Source of the DNA: Zymoseptoria tritici IPO323
Lineage: Eukaryota > Ascomycota > Dothideomycetes > Mycosphaerellales > Mycosphaerellaceae
Direction: 5' to 3'
Assembly (NCBI RefSeq): GCF_000219625.1
Contig: NC_018217.1
Location: forward strand, 2,046,001-2,110,000
DNA length: 64,000 nt
How positions within the stretch are numbered: the stretch's first letter is position 1; each line of letters begins with the position of its first letter. This document shows, piece by piece, positions 23,650 through 32,679 of this stretch. The notes beneath the pieces were generated by a model. That model searched no databases and was not told where the DNA came from. It saw only the letters and a list, made by a program, of their open reading frames with translations. Both the position numbers and the translations under genes were made by a program.

Positions 23650-24085
23650 GGAAGAGGGGTGTTCGGCGTGCGAGTGTCGGACGAAGAAGGCGAGACGACG
23701 AGGCTTCCGCAAGGCGGATCGCTGTGATGCTACGGTGCAGAGATCGCACAGCATTCGGCATTTTTGTTGTAAGTTGAACATGATACCACGAAAGCTTCCA
23801 GTGAGCATCGATCACTTCACACTTGACGGTAGCTTTCAGAACATGGTCAACGTTGGTCCACTCCGGCGCACAGGCATCGCAGTATAGAAAATCTTGGAGC
23901 CTGGTGGTTCAGCGTTCGGCTTGGAGAGAGCTGTAATCGATTCGCTCTTTCGGCACTGGGAATGTCTCTCCGGGGAACATGCATCATAGTAGCACATGGT
24001 GGACGTGAATGGCTCAGAACTCGGCAGCTGAAGGGAAGCGTCGGATTGAATTTCGCTCGTGACGTTCCTGCCTCACGCCGTTTGT
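23650..24085. other. Intergenic region before the BTB array
   Basis: 3' flank of the PHD gene and distal promoter of the first BTB copy. No gene-like frame. Confidence 0.5.
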
Positions 24086-24124
24086 CACGGACGCTCCCGC
24101 GCAAGCTCAGTCGCTTTACTTCCT
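24086..24124 (+). promoter_or_regulatory. Shared upstream element, BTB copy A
   Basis: The block begins CACGGACGCTCCCGCGCAAG and ends TCGCTTTACTTCC, about 55 bp before the ATG of copy A. The same block precedes copies B and C at 25611 and 27219. Its core in B and C contains the inverted repeat GGAC-G-GTCC; copy A has one difference (GGACGCTCC). It may be a transcription factor site or part of a conserved 5' UTR. Confidence 0.6.
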
Positions 24125-24177
24125 CCCGTCTCCATCTCTCCACCGAGACTGTCCCCACAACCACCATCAACCCAGTC

Positions 24178-25272
24178 ATGGCGACCGAAGCCATGGATAC
24201 CGAGCCGGACATCCCCACAGAGAGCCTACCAGACGAAAAGATAATCGACGATGGAGACTTACTCATCGACTGCTGCGACAAGTCAGGTGGAAAATTCCTG
24301 GTGTCCTCTGCCACCATAAAAAGAGTATCGCCGGTCTTCAAGGCTATGCTGGGGCCGCATTTCAAGGAAGGGCAGTCGAAAACTCTGCCGCTGGAGGTCG
24401 AATGTCCGGAGGATGATTGGGCTGGCATGCGGTTGATGCTTCAGCTCCTGCATAACTGCGCGAGTTGCGTCGACGGAGAGATACCGAAGCGCGAGGCCCT
24501 TGAGTGTTTCACTGATATGGCCATCCTGGCGGACAAGTATCAGTGCATTGAAGCACTGTCACTCCAGGTCGATGGCGTGCTATAAAATGCATCAGGCTTA
24601 AGGCCGACCGATCGCAACAGGCTCTACTGCCTCGCAGTCGCCGCGTACCTTCTTAAGAAGTCAAAACATTTCTACGTCTTCACCAAACGACTCGTTCTCG
24701 AGCAGACAAAGCTATTCCACAACATCCACGAGCGCTATGTACCAGGCATTGGTGATGTCCTAGGCTTTCGCTTCATACGTGAGTCGAGACCTGATGCTGT
24801 TGCATGATCACCCGAAGCTAATGCAGTCCCAGTCGAGCTTGAGACCCAGCGTACTGCGGCCATTTTGTCTGTCAGCGAAGAAGTTCGTGACATGGCCAAA
24901 GCCGGGTGCCCCCTTCCCGGGTGTAGGGAAGAGATCATAAGCGACACGTTCTTAACACTTCTCCGTGACGAACTCGACCTCGAGTTTCCTTGGCCACCAA
25001 CCTTCGGCCCACACGGTGAGTCAGTCGGACAGGTTCTCCGCGGAATCAAATCTGCCGGCCCCGTGGAGGTGGGCACGTTGGCTTGCAGACACGGCAATCG
25101 GTCACCAACTGTCACCAAGCATGCATACCAATTAAAAAGCTTCGCAACAAAAGCTTATGAAAGCTTGGGCGGGATGTGTATCGACTGCGTCAAGAAAGGC
25201 TGCTACAAGACGGGAGTGTGCAAAGAGGTTGGTCATGCCACGTTCCACAAGAGTAATGAGTGCGAACTTTGA
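24178..25272 (+). pseudogene. BTB/POZ-domain gene, copy A, with in-frame stop
   Basis: First member of the tandem family. Exon 1 (24178-24778) carries a BTB core: 'GDLLIDCCDKSGGKFLVSS' then 'SPVFKAMLGPHF'. A TAA at 24583-24585 ends the frame after 135 residues. The same frame continues with recognisable family sequence ('YCLAVAAYLLKKSKHFYVF') to a proper donor at 24779, and exon 2 (24827-25272) encodes the C-terminal Cys/His domain ('MCIDCVKKGCYKTGVC'). Without the stop it would encode about 348 residues. A very short intron of 19 nt over the stop is not credible. Either a truncated BTB-only protein is made or the gene is dead. Compared with copies B and C, the segment around the stop is also shorter. 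Confidence 0.75.
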
Positions 25273-25610
25273 TCAAGGGGTTCTGTTGAGTCGAGACGAA
25301 GACGGCCGGCGATGCTCTCCGAGCTTCGAACAGACTGTGGTACTGGAGAGGAAGGCGGCCGTATCGGCGAGAGGCAGTAAGTGAAACACAGTTCTTCTCA
25401 TGCATATCAGTTTCACCGTTCTTTCTTTATCGGAAGAGCCCGGGTCCATTCCGGCGAGAAGAAGATCTCCATTGCCTGCAATACTGCTGTGGTAACGACG
25501 AGGGGGGAGGGGGGAGGGAGGCATGTATGGCAGCGAAAGTTTGCACGTGAAACGAGATGCTCATATGCAAGTCTCATGCTTCTATTTCATCATGCCCCGT
25601 TTGTGTTTGC
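25273..25610. other. Spacer between BTB copies A and B
   Basis: About 340 bp without a gene. It holds GTAAGTGAAACACA at 25377-25390, the same 14-mer found at 27122-27135 in the B-C spacer, marking the duplicated flank. Confidence 0.7.
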
Positions 25611-25655
25611 CACGGACGGTCCCGTGCAAATTTTCTCAGCGTCACTTTACTTCCT
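25611..25655 (+). promoter_or_regulatory. Shared upstream element, BTB copy B
   Basis: The block begins CACGGACGGTCCCGTGCAAA and ends CGTCACTTTACTTCC, about 95 bp before the ATG of copy B. It contains the inverted repeat GGAC-G-GTCC. A second shared 14-mer, GTAAGTGAAACACA, lies farther upstream at 25377-25390 and recurs at 27122-27135 before copy C. Confidence 0.65.
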
Positions 25656-25747
25656 TCTGACTTTCAATTCATCTTTCTTCTTCTCCATCACCATCTCCAT
25701 CTCCATTGATCTCCGTCTTGGCGCCGAATACCGTGCCACCCACCAGC

Positions 25748-26962
25748 ATGGCCGACCCACCGGACGCATCCGTATCGGCGAACGACTTTCAGGACATCGC
25801 TCCAGTCTCTGCGCCGATCGCTACGCCGCTCACAAGCACGTCAGGCGCACCAGATACGAATCCGGAAGAGAGAGAGGATCCACCACCGAAGGACTTGGTC
25901 ATTATCGCAGGAGGGGACATTCTTCTCAAATGCAGAGACTCGGGGAGAGTCCTTGTGTCATCCTTGATGCTCAGTCACACCTCTCCAGTCTTCAAGGCTA
26001 TGCTTGGTCCCAATTTTGCAGAAGGCCAAGGCACCCGAAGCGCCGCGCAGCCACAACAAATCGACTTTCCGGATGACGCTTCTTCCGGTATGCGTCTCCT
26101 GTGTGCGCTACTTCACAACTGCCCCTGCTTCCCCGGTCTAGATCTACCCAGCCCAAAGGGAGTTCGAAATCTCGCTATTGCGACTTCGCTGGCCGACAAG
26201 TACGGATGCATGGACGCCATCTCCTTGCAAGTTCAGGCTGTTTTCGCCCGATTCTCCAGCCGCCAAATCACGGACAACTCACCTATGACGGTCTTGTACG
26301 ACCTGGCGACAGCGGCTTATTTGATGGGTCACGACGCCTACTTCTACATCTTCACAAAGCGTCTGGTTCTGGACTACAACGCACCTTATTCGGAATTGCT
26401 CCTTAGCGATTCGGTCGAGACACGAGATGTACTTGGGGCTATCTTTCTGCGTGAGTTCCTTGAAATTCCGTATTATCAAAGACCAGCTAAAGTCTAACGT
26501 CTACTAGTGAAGCTCGAGGACCAACGTAACAAGGCAATGCTGCACGTGAGCGAGACAATCCCAGCGATGAATATGTTCACTTGCGCTGTACACGGCTGCC
26601 GAAAGGTACTTCGATCTACTACATTCTTGGACTCATTCAGAAAAGCGATCGACCTCACCACCGAGTGGCCGCCAAGCTTCAGCTCCAACACGGTGCGGTC
26701 CATCCTCGACAGAATTCAGAAAGCTGGCGATGTTAATTTGGGCCCAACGGCCTTGTGCCAGCACCGACCCGCAATCATGGCATCTTTACCTGAGGACGTC
26801 ATGCATACTGCTCAGGTCTTCGAAGACTTTGCGGATAGGGTGAACGAGCAGATGGCCGGCATGTGTCTCACGTGCGTCAAGAACGACGGGTCCTACAATG
26901 CTGGGCCATGCCGGACGGATGAGCATTGGCACCCAGTTCCGGGATGGAAAGATGAGCTCTGA
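25748..26962 (+). CDS. BTB/POZ-domain protein with C-terminal Cys/His domain, copy B
   Basis: Two exons (25748-26450 and 26508-26962; donor GTGAGT, acceptor CTACTAG) give 385 residues. After a Pro/Ser-rich leader, the BTB core runs from 'GGDILLKCRDSGRVLVSS' through 'HTSPVFKAMLGPNFAEG' and on to 'LADKYGCMDAISLQV'. BTB domains dimerise and can recruit cullin-3 or other partners. The C-terminal exon begins 'LKLEDQRNKA' and contains ordered Cys/His pairs: 'CAVHGC', 'LCQHRP', 'MCLTCVKN' and 'GPCRTDEHWH', a plausible zinc-binding module not matched to a named family. It is the middle member of a tandem array, with its own copy of the upstream element. The start was chosen because copies A and C begin at the equivalent position after a similar leader. 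Confidence 0.85.
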
Positions 26963-27218
26963 GAAGGAGGATACAACCGACTAACGATCGGCGAAGCTGT
27001 TGGTACAGCACAAGTGCGATATTCGAAGTCGCCGTCACTGTCTAAAGCTTGCTCAGGTTGATGGGATATGCCATCAGTCTGGAGACACACTGTCTGGCTC
27101 GGCGCTGCATAGCAAAAGTCTGTAAGTGAAACACAAGGTCTCGAATTACGTTCCTTTCCATCTCGTCACTTCGGTTCTGCTTCATCATTTTGTTTGTCAG
27201 ATCCAAGGTTGTCACGGG

Positions 27219-27260
27219 TACGGACGGTCCCGGGCAAACTCTTCAGTCACTTCACTTCCA
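27219..27260 (+). promoter_or_regulatory. Shared upstream element, BTB copy C
   Basis: The block begins TACGGACGGTCCCGGGCAAA and ends CAGTCACTTCACTTCC, about 80 bp before the ATG of copy C. The inverted repeat GGAC-G-GTCC is intact. The order (GC-rich palindrome, GCAAA, TCAGTCACTT-like block) is as in copies A and B. Confidence 0.65.
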
Positions 27261-27341
27261 CACTTGAGCTCGTCTTCTTTCTTTCATTCAACTGCAAACA
27301 TCGACTCCACCTCAGCGTACGTCGTCACACCACCTGCCAGC

Positions 27342-28490
27342 ATGGCAGACCCACACGATGAACCCGTACCGGCGAAGCGATCAGAAGATACACAGACGAC
27401 AACCTCACCGCCGAAAGACACGGTCATTGTCGAGGAGGGCGACACTCTCCTCGTTTGCGCAGATGCGGAGGAGCTCGGAAAGCTCCGGGTGTCCTCGATC
27501 ATCCTCAAACATACCTCGCCGGTCTTCAAGGCCATGCTTGGCCCACATCTCGCCGAAGGACAGGTTCCGCGCAGTGCGCTACATCCACAAGAACTACATT
27601 GCCCGGAAGACAACTGGCATGCCATGGAGTGTCTGATGCAGCTCCTTCATCACTGCAAGAGCTGGCTTCAGGACGATCTCTGCGACAACGGGACACTAAA
27701 GCGCTTGATAGGGCTGGGCGCGGTCGCTGACAAGTATGACTGCATCGAAGCGATCTTTCTGCAAGTCGACACCGTCTTCGCTCATTTCAAGAATTCGCAT
27801 ATTGCGGCCGGAGCATATCTTGACGTTAATTCGGACAGTGCAGGTCTCCGTGACTGCTTTGATCTGGCGATAGCGGCTCTTCACTTTGAGAAGGATTCTT
27901 ACTTTTACTTCTTCACGAAACGCCTTGTGGTCGACTTTGTTGGTCCGTACTCTTCCGTTCTCACCACAAGACCAGGCAGCGGAGAATCCGCTCTTTCACT
28001 CGAGTTGAATATTCTGTGTAAGGGCAACCGATCAAGTCTTGCATGACCATTCCACACTGACAATTGCCAAGTGAAGCTTGAAGAGCAGCGCAATGCGACC
28101 AGAGTGAGGATTGGTGAGCATATCCCTAGCTTGGCCCTCGTCAGCTGCCTTGTATGTGGTCCCTACCAGCACAAGAGCATCACATTCATGCCTGCATTCG
28201 AGAAGGCGATCAAACTGGAAACACATTGGCCGCCAACATTTAGCTCCCTCTCGATCCGCACTGTACTAGAAAAGCTCAAGAACGTGGGGAATATCGAGCG
28301 GAGACCTGTTTGTGGCCACCATGGATCTCTCGTGCGAAAAGCAAGGGAATTTGAAGATTTCGCGGCCGAGGTCTACAACTCCATGGCTGGAATGTGCTCA
28401 CGGTGCGCCAAAGCAGGATCGTTCACCACCGGGTCATGCGGAGTGTCGGGACATTGGGTGCCCACCGCGCATTGGAAAGACGGGATCTAG
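27342..28490 (+). CDS. BTB/POZ-domain protein with C-terminal Cys/His domain, copy C
   Basis: Two exons (27342-28017 and 28072-28490; donor GTAAGG, acceptor GCCAAG) give 364 residues. The BTB core reads 'GDTLLVCADAEELGKLRVSS', then 'HTSPVFKAMLGPHLAEGQ', then 'VADKYDCIEAIFLQV'. The second exon starts 'LKLEEQRNATRV' and repeats the family C-terminal pattern: 'CLVCG', 'VCGHHG', 'MCSRCAKAGSFTTGSC', ending 'HWKDGI'. Its intron sits at the same place and phase as in copies A and B, so the copies arose by duplication of the whole gene plus flank. Function unknown; proteins of this type are often lineage-specific in fungi. Confidence 0.85.
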
Positions 28491-28599
28491 AGTCGTCGAT
28501 CCTACGACTGACAGATTTTGAAGCCTCACTCTCGCATCCTTCGGCCTTGGGGAAGAGCCAAGGCAGGATCTTGCATCGCCGAATGTCTGATATTATGCC

Positions 28600-29073
28600 A
28601 TGACAAGCAGGACCCAGTGGCAAATGCGCTGCCTGGCCAAACTCATCGACGCGCTCTCAACACAAGAGACATGGCCTGCAGCGTGGGCTCAGCGGATCAT
28701 GTCGTTGAGTGATGTGGTTGACGATTTAGGCAAGCTGGTTCCGACAGTCCTAGAAATCTGCACATTGAGCTGCGAACGTTGCACAAGACTTCTCGATGAA
28801 GAACGGAATCTATCGATGGAAAAGGTGCTTCTGGAGCATTGCATTGGCATGTGCCGGGAATGTGCCGTTGATGGCAGTTTCAAGTCGCTTGTGACACGGA
28901 TAGCTCGGACTGAGCTGAAAGTCTCGCTCGAGGACTGCCACATGTTCAGACTGTTCGTCAGCTTGCAAATGAATACCGAACCGTTTCCATACTCACCCAC
29001 GTCGGATATTCTAAAATCAACCGGTTGCCTTGAATGCAGTCTCTCCAGGGAGCATTCACCCATCACGAACTAG
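28600..29073 (+). pseudogene. Remnant of a fourth family copy (C-terminal domain only)
   Basis: An open frame just downstream of copy C retains the order of the family C-terminal domain without any BTB part: 'LIDALSTQETWPAAW' resembles 'AIDLTTEWPPSF' of copy B, followed by 'CTLSCERC' and 'GMCRECAVDGSF', which matches 'GMCSRCAKAGSF' of copy C. The rest, to 29073, is unlike the family and overlaps the 3' end of the TANGO2-like gene on the other strand. No intact start region or upstream element is present. Best read as a decayed or partial duplicate; expression is possible but unproven. Confidence 0.5.
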
Positions 29074-30124
29074 CTGCCCATCCTTCGATCTCGAACTCCA
29101 TCCTCTCCTCTTGCTTCTCAACTTTCAACGGCAACCCGTCGTCATCGTACAACGTCCTCTCCACGAATACAACCTTGCCAGTCATTTGCACTAATATGAC
29201 GGTCTGCTTCATCGTCCCATACGCATCGTTGCTCCGCAGCAACGGCGCATCACTTTGCCCACTTGCTGAATTCGTGTTCAAACCTTTCTCCGCGACCGCA
29301 CCCTTTCCAGCAGGAATCATAATTGAGTTCCGCATATGCCGAACATACTCGTCCCAGCTCTCATCAGATGTTCGTCGTGGAATGTCGTCTACACAGAGAA
29401 TCTCGAATAGGGAGGCAATGAACTCATTCTGACTCTGATTCGTGGATGTGTTCTTCGTGATGGCTTCCTTGAGCAATCTCTCACCGTTGACGACTTTCGG
29501 CCAGGAGTTATCGCCGTAGTGGCTATTGCTGAGGCCGTGAGTTTCGCCTAGATGCGTTCCGATTCGTCTTAGTTCGTTCGGAGACTCTGTTCGATTCGAG
29601 ACGATGGCAAGACCGGGCAACTCTGGTGTATGTGATTGAGAAGCTGGAAGGTGATCAGCGACCATCTTGATACGGCATTGAGGTCTCGTACGATCGTTCA
29701 AGGATTCTGAATCTGATCGACCGGCACTCCTCGGTGCTCTCAGCTCTCCAAACAGCAAAGTGAAACCTCCAACATCATGAATCCCAACATCGTTCAACAG
29801 CCGTTGCACAAATTCGTCATCCGTCTCCTCGGATCCCGGCGGAACAGTCAAGTAGGAGTTGATCATTCCACCTCTGCTCTTCGCACCATTCTCATCGACG
29901 CCCTCCTCTCGAAAATTTGTGAGCACAGCGAAACGGCCTTGTCTCGTTATGCCGAGCCATGTCCCTTTCTCAACTCGTTTGAGATCTCTCCCAGCCAGGA
30001 CATGTCCGTTTGGTGAATCCCACCAATCTGCTCGCTTTGTTGGCCGTGTGATAAATTCGTCCCTATTACTGATGATGATGAAAGGATACTCCGGATGTGC
30101 TGTTGAGAAGACAGAGATACACAT
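29063..30124 (-). CDS. TANGO2/NRDE-family protein
   Basis: Single-exon 353-residue protein. The N-terminus 'MCISVFSTAHPEYPFIIISN' is followed directly by the diagnostic NRDE segment 'SNRDEFITRP' and 'WWDSPNGHVLAGRDLKR', then 'GTWLGITRQGRFAVLTNFRE', all standard for the family. The N-terminal Cys2 resembles N-terminal nucleophile hydrolases. Human TANGO2 is implicated in haem and lipid handling and mitochondrial function; the fungal role is not defined. Relative to bacterial members it has extra Ser/Thr-rich loops (about 130-170). The C-terminus contains 'TVILVQMTGKVVFVERTLYD', the usual last strands. The stop overlaps the tail of the BTB remnant frame. Confidence 0.9.
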   Translation of the reverse strand: MCISVFSTAHPEYPFIIISNRDEFITRPTKRADWWDSPNGHVLAGRDLKRVEKGTWLGITRQGRFAVLTNFREEGVDENGAKSRGGMINSYLTVPPGSEETDDEFVQRLLNDVGIHDVGGFTLLFGELRAPRSAGRSDSESLNDRTRPQCRIKMVADHLPASQSHTPELPGLAIVSNRTESPNELRRIGTHLGETHGLSNSHYGDNSWPKVVNGERLLKEAITKNTSTNQSQNEFIASLFEILCVDDIPRRTSDESWDEYVRHMRNSIMIPAGKGAVAEKGLNTNSASGQSDAPLLRSNDAYGTMKQTVILVQMTGKVVFVERTLYDDDGLPLKVEKQEERMEFEIEGWAASS

Positions 30125-30508
30125 GCTGCTGTGGAGGATGAACTGTCAAGGGCGGAAAGTTCTGTTGGTAGATGGTCGGAGCTGCCGTGGCTTGAAGAAG
30201 TGCGAGAACAACGAGTGTAAATTAGAAAGATGCAAGGAACGCTGGAAATATATACAAAGCAAACGCACAGTGAAGAGTCACGAGCTCATGAAAGATTCTG
30301 GGTCGCCTCGAAAATGTCGTCGGACTGTCAGGTACGCCTGTCGTGATGAGAGAGCGCACGGAATACTCAAGACATCATCATCATGTATTGCAAGATTCCG
30401 TATGCTGTGAAATAAGAAATACTGTTCAGCCAGCTGAACGACAAAGCCGGACCACCAAGTATTACGAGACCCAAGACGCCAAAACTCCCTTTCGCCTGAC
30501 AAGCTTGC
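30125..30508. other. Intergenic region
   Basis: About 380 bp between the start of the TANGO2-like gene and the stop of the secreted-protein gene (both minus strand). No feature seen. Confidence 0.5.
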
Positions 30509-31622
30509 TCAAACCTGCACCGGGAATTGGTCCAACAAAGGCGCTCCGCAAGTGAACACGCTTCCCTCCGGCGCACCGAACACTTTCGTATCGTCGAAGT
30601 AATCTATGCTGTACTCGGGATCGACGCACTTGAAGCCAGCAGCTTCGCTTCCGCCCTTGGGTCCAACATGCGGGCAGTGAATGTCAGGCCTCACACCCGT
30701 GAGAAGCAGGTGGATCTGCCTGCAGACAACATTATCGCCCCATCTGAAGAAAAGACTGTCAGCAGACTGGACTGTGTGAGCGTAAGCGGGCGTGTCACTC
30801 TTACACTTCGTCGAACGACCCGAAAGGCTTCAGGTTCAAGAAAGCAGCACAAGTCGCAGCATCGGTGTATTGCTGGTCTTTACCTTTGCAATGAGCTTGG
30901 ATCTGGGGACAGAGGACTGTGCTGACTGCTTTCTGAATGAGGGTATTCTTGAAGTCGATACCGGTGGCCTGAAAACGGATGTCAGCTGTATGTTGTGGCA
31001 GCAGGATGGTGGAGATGGACGCACTGCCTGCAGCCACAGCTGTAGCTGGGGAATCCAAGCGTGGTACTTTATGACCTCTCCCTTCTCGTTGAAACGCCAG
31101 AAGGCTACCTGGTACTGGTCAGCACTTGCCCGACTTCCTTCTCTCATAGCTCCGCCTCACCTGCGCGAGTGTAGAACTCTTCTTCGACTCGTCGACCTTT
31201 CCCGTTTTCGGATCAAGTGTGTGGGTTCTCAGGTAGACCACCGAGCTGGCAACCTCTGGACATCCTGACGTGAACTCGACGACGTCTGCGGCATAGAACG
31301 CCAAGCCATTGAAGTTCTCCGGTGAGGGCGCAAGGGCGAAGAAGTATTCGATCGAGTCGGCGAAGCCGGAGAAGTTGCCTATCGGAGACACTCGGCCAGT
31401 TGCGTCTTGGTTGAACAACCCTGGAGGAACTGCGGAAGAACCATTCTTTTGGATCGGAAGGTTCTTGGGGTAGACGGTAAGGTTGTAAATCTTCTGGACG
31501 GTCTGTAGGTTCCGGGCGACATAGTCCGTTTCGTTGCAGGGCTCCTCCTGAGCGCAAGCTGTGCTCACCGAAATGACGCACAGCAAAGTGAACAAGAGGG
31601 TCTTCAATTGGGTGAAAGCCAT
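30509..31622 (-). CDS. Secreted protein of unknown function, four exons
   Basis: Exons 31622-31161, 31108-31025, 30968-30805 and 30743-30509 join in frame to 314 residues. The ATG at 31622 begins a strong signal peptide ('LLFTLLCVISVSTACA', cleavage near residue 20); an in-frame ATG 16 codons upstream would bury it. The mature N-terminal region ('RVSPIGNFSGFADSIEYFFAL...AADVVEF') could be an NTF2/SnoaL-like fold. Then come 'FWRFNEKGEVIKYHAWIPQL', a Cys-containing helical part ('VLCPQIQAHCKGKDQQY') and a conserved end 'WGDNVVCRQIHLLL', 'HCPHVGPKGG' and 'YFDDTKVFG'. N-glycosylation sites (NLT, NFS, NGS) are present. It looks like a family of extracellular fungal proteins, but no activity can be named. 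Confidence 0.75.
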
Positions 31623-32159
31623 ATTGGAAGCGAGCGAGAATGAGCAGATTTGAGAAGGATGAGAGAGCACGGGTACGGGACAGATGAGATGCTCATCTTA
31701 TGGGCAATATTTAGCGACTCGTAGAGACCATGCGTGACGCTTGACGAGGGTGCATCGCAGGGTTGAAACGGGAAAGAATCATGTACCTGGTTCTGATAAT
31801 TTCCGTATGCGCGACTGACGATATCATCGTTCACACGAGACATGCCCCCAGCCTGTCCAAGGATGATGCTCCGGGCAGTTTCCTCGTCGTATGGGCTTCG
31901 TGAGAGACCATGAGGACTTCTCCCACAGGCAGCATTGGTGATGGAGACCGCGAAGGCTCGGAGTGATGCACATTATCTTCGTGGCGAAGTTCGATGATCG
32001 CGGCTCCGCCGGAAGTTCTACCGGACGAACTGATGGTCAGCACTTGTGGTCGTGCGGCAGGCTTAGCCACGCAATGCCTGTATTGTGACTCCACTGACCA
32101 GGATTGATGCTTGACTCGTCGTTCCATACAATCCGCCTGAAGCGGTACGAACGCCCAAG
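31623..32159. other. Promoter region of the secreted-protein gene
   Basis: About 540 bp upstream of the signal-peptide ATG up to the inverted-repeat element. No gene seen; a long minus-strand frame at 31831-32496 runs through the repeat and is spurious. Confidence 0.5.
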
Positions 32160-32452
32160 TGTTATTTGGCGCTTGACTTTTTCTTATTTGGCGCTTTTCC
32201 CTCACGTAATGCAAGTGGTGCACGGACAAGCGAGCCGAAGTTGCGACTTCGCGAGGCGACGAGCGCATCGCAACGAGGGAAGTGAGTACTAAGGAGCCTA
32301 AGCTTGCGAGGACAGCGACGGGCGTACGATACCCGAGCGCGTGAGGCATAGGCTCGTTTAAAAGGTTAGCAAAACTATTCTGGCCGCCGGAGGCTCCAAT
32401 GCGAGGTTGTAGGTAAAGCGCCAAATAAGGATTGGCCAAGCGCCAAATAACA
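32160..32452. mobile_element. 293-bp inverted-repeat element (MITE-like)
   Basis: Ends are perfect 16-bp inverted repeats: TGTTATTTGGCGCTTG at 32160-32175 and its complement at 32437-32452. A second inverted pair lies just inside, TTATTTGGCGCTT at about 32184-32196 and its complement at about 32416-32428. The core (about 32226-32380) recurs in the opposite orientation at 54921-55075. The element starts TG and ends CA, but no target-site duplication is evident. It has no coding capacity apart from spurious frames. It sits between the secreted-protein gene and the kinase-like gene, near both 5' and 3' flanks. Confidence 0.7.
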
Positions 32453-32679
32453 TCTGGGGTACCCGAACGGTACAGAACCCAGGAACTCTTCGGCACTTGC
32501 TGTTGATATATTTATCTCAGCTGGGATCATCGTGACAGTGCCACAATAGTAATCGTAACGTCGTAACAGTCGTCTCGCGTCATGATAGCGTTCTAATCAT
32601 TCCCAGCCGTCTCAGTATCCTCTTCTTTCCGTGAAGACGCGGGGAGTGTTTCAGGTCCCATAAACTTTGACGACCCGCC

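Noticed and set aside
24583..24601. A 19-nt GT-AG intron that would remove the stop in BTB copy A
   Set aside because: Far below the minimum intron size seen in this window (about 45 nt).
31831..32496. 221-codon minus-strand frame
   Set aside because: It runs through the inverted-repeat element, and its middle part recurs as a chance frame in the repeat copy near 54.9 kb; it is repeat sequence, not a gene.
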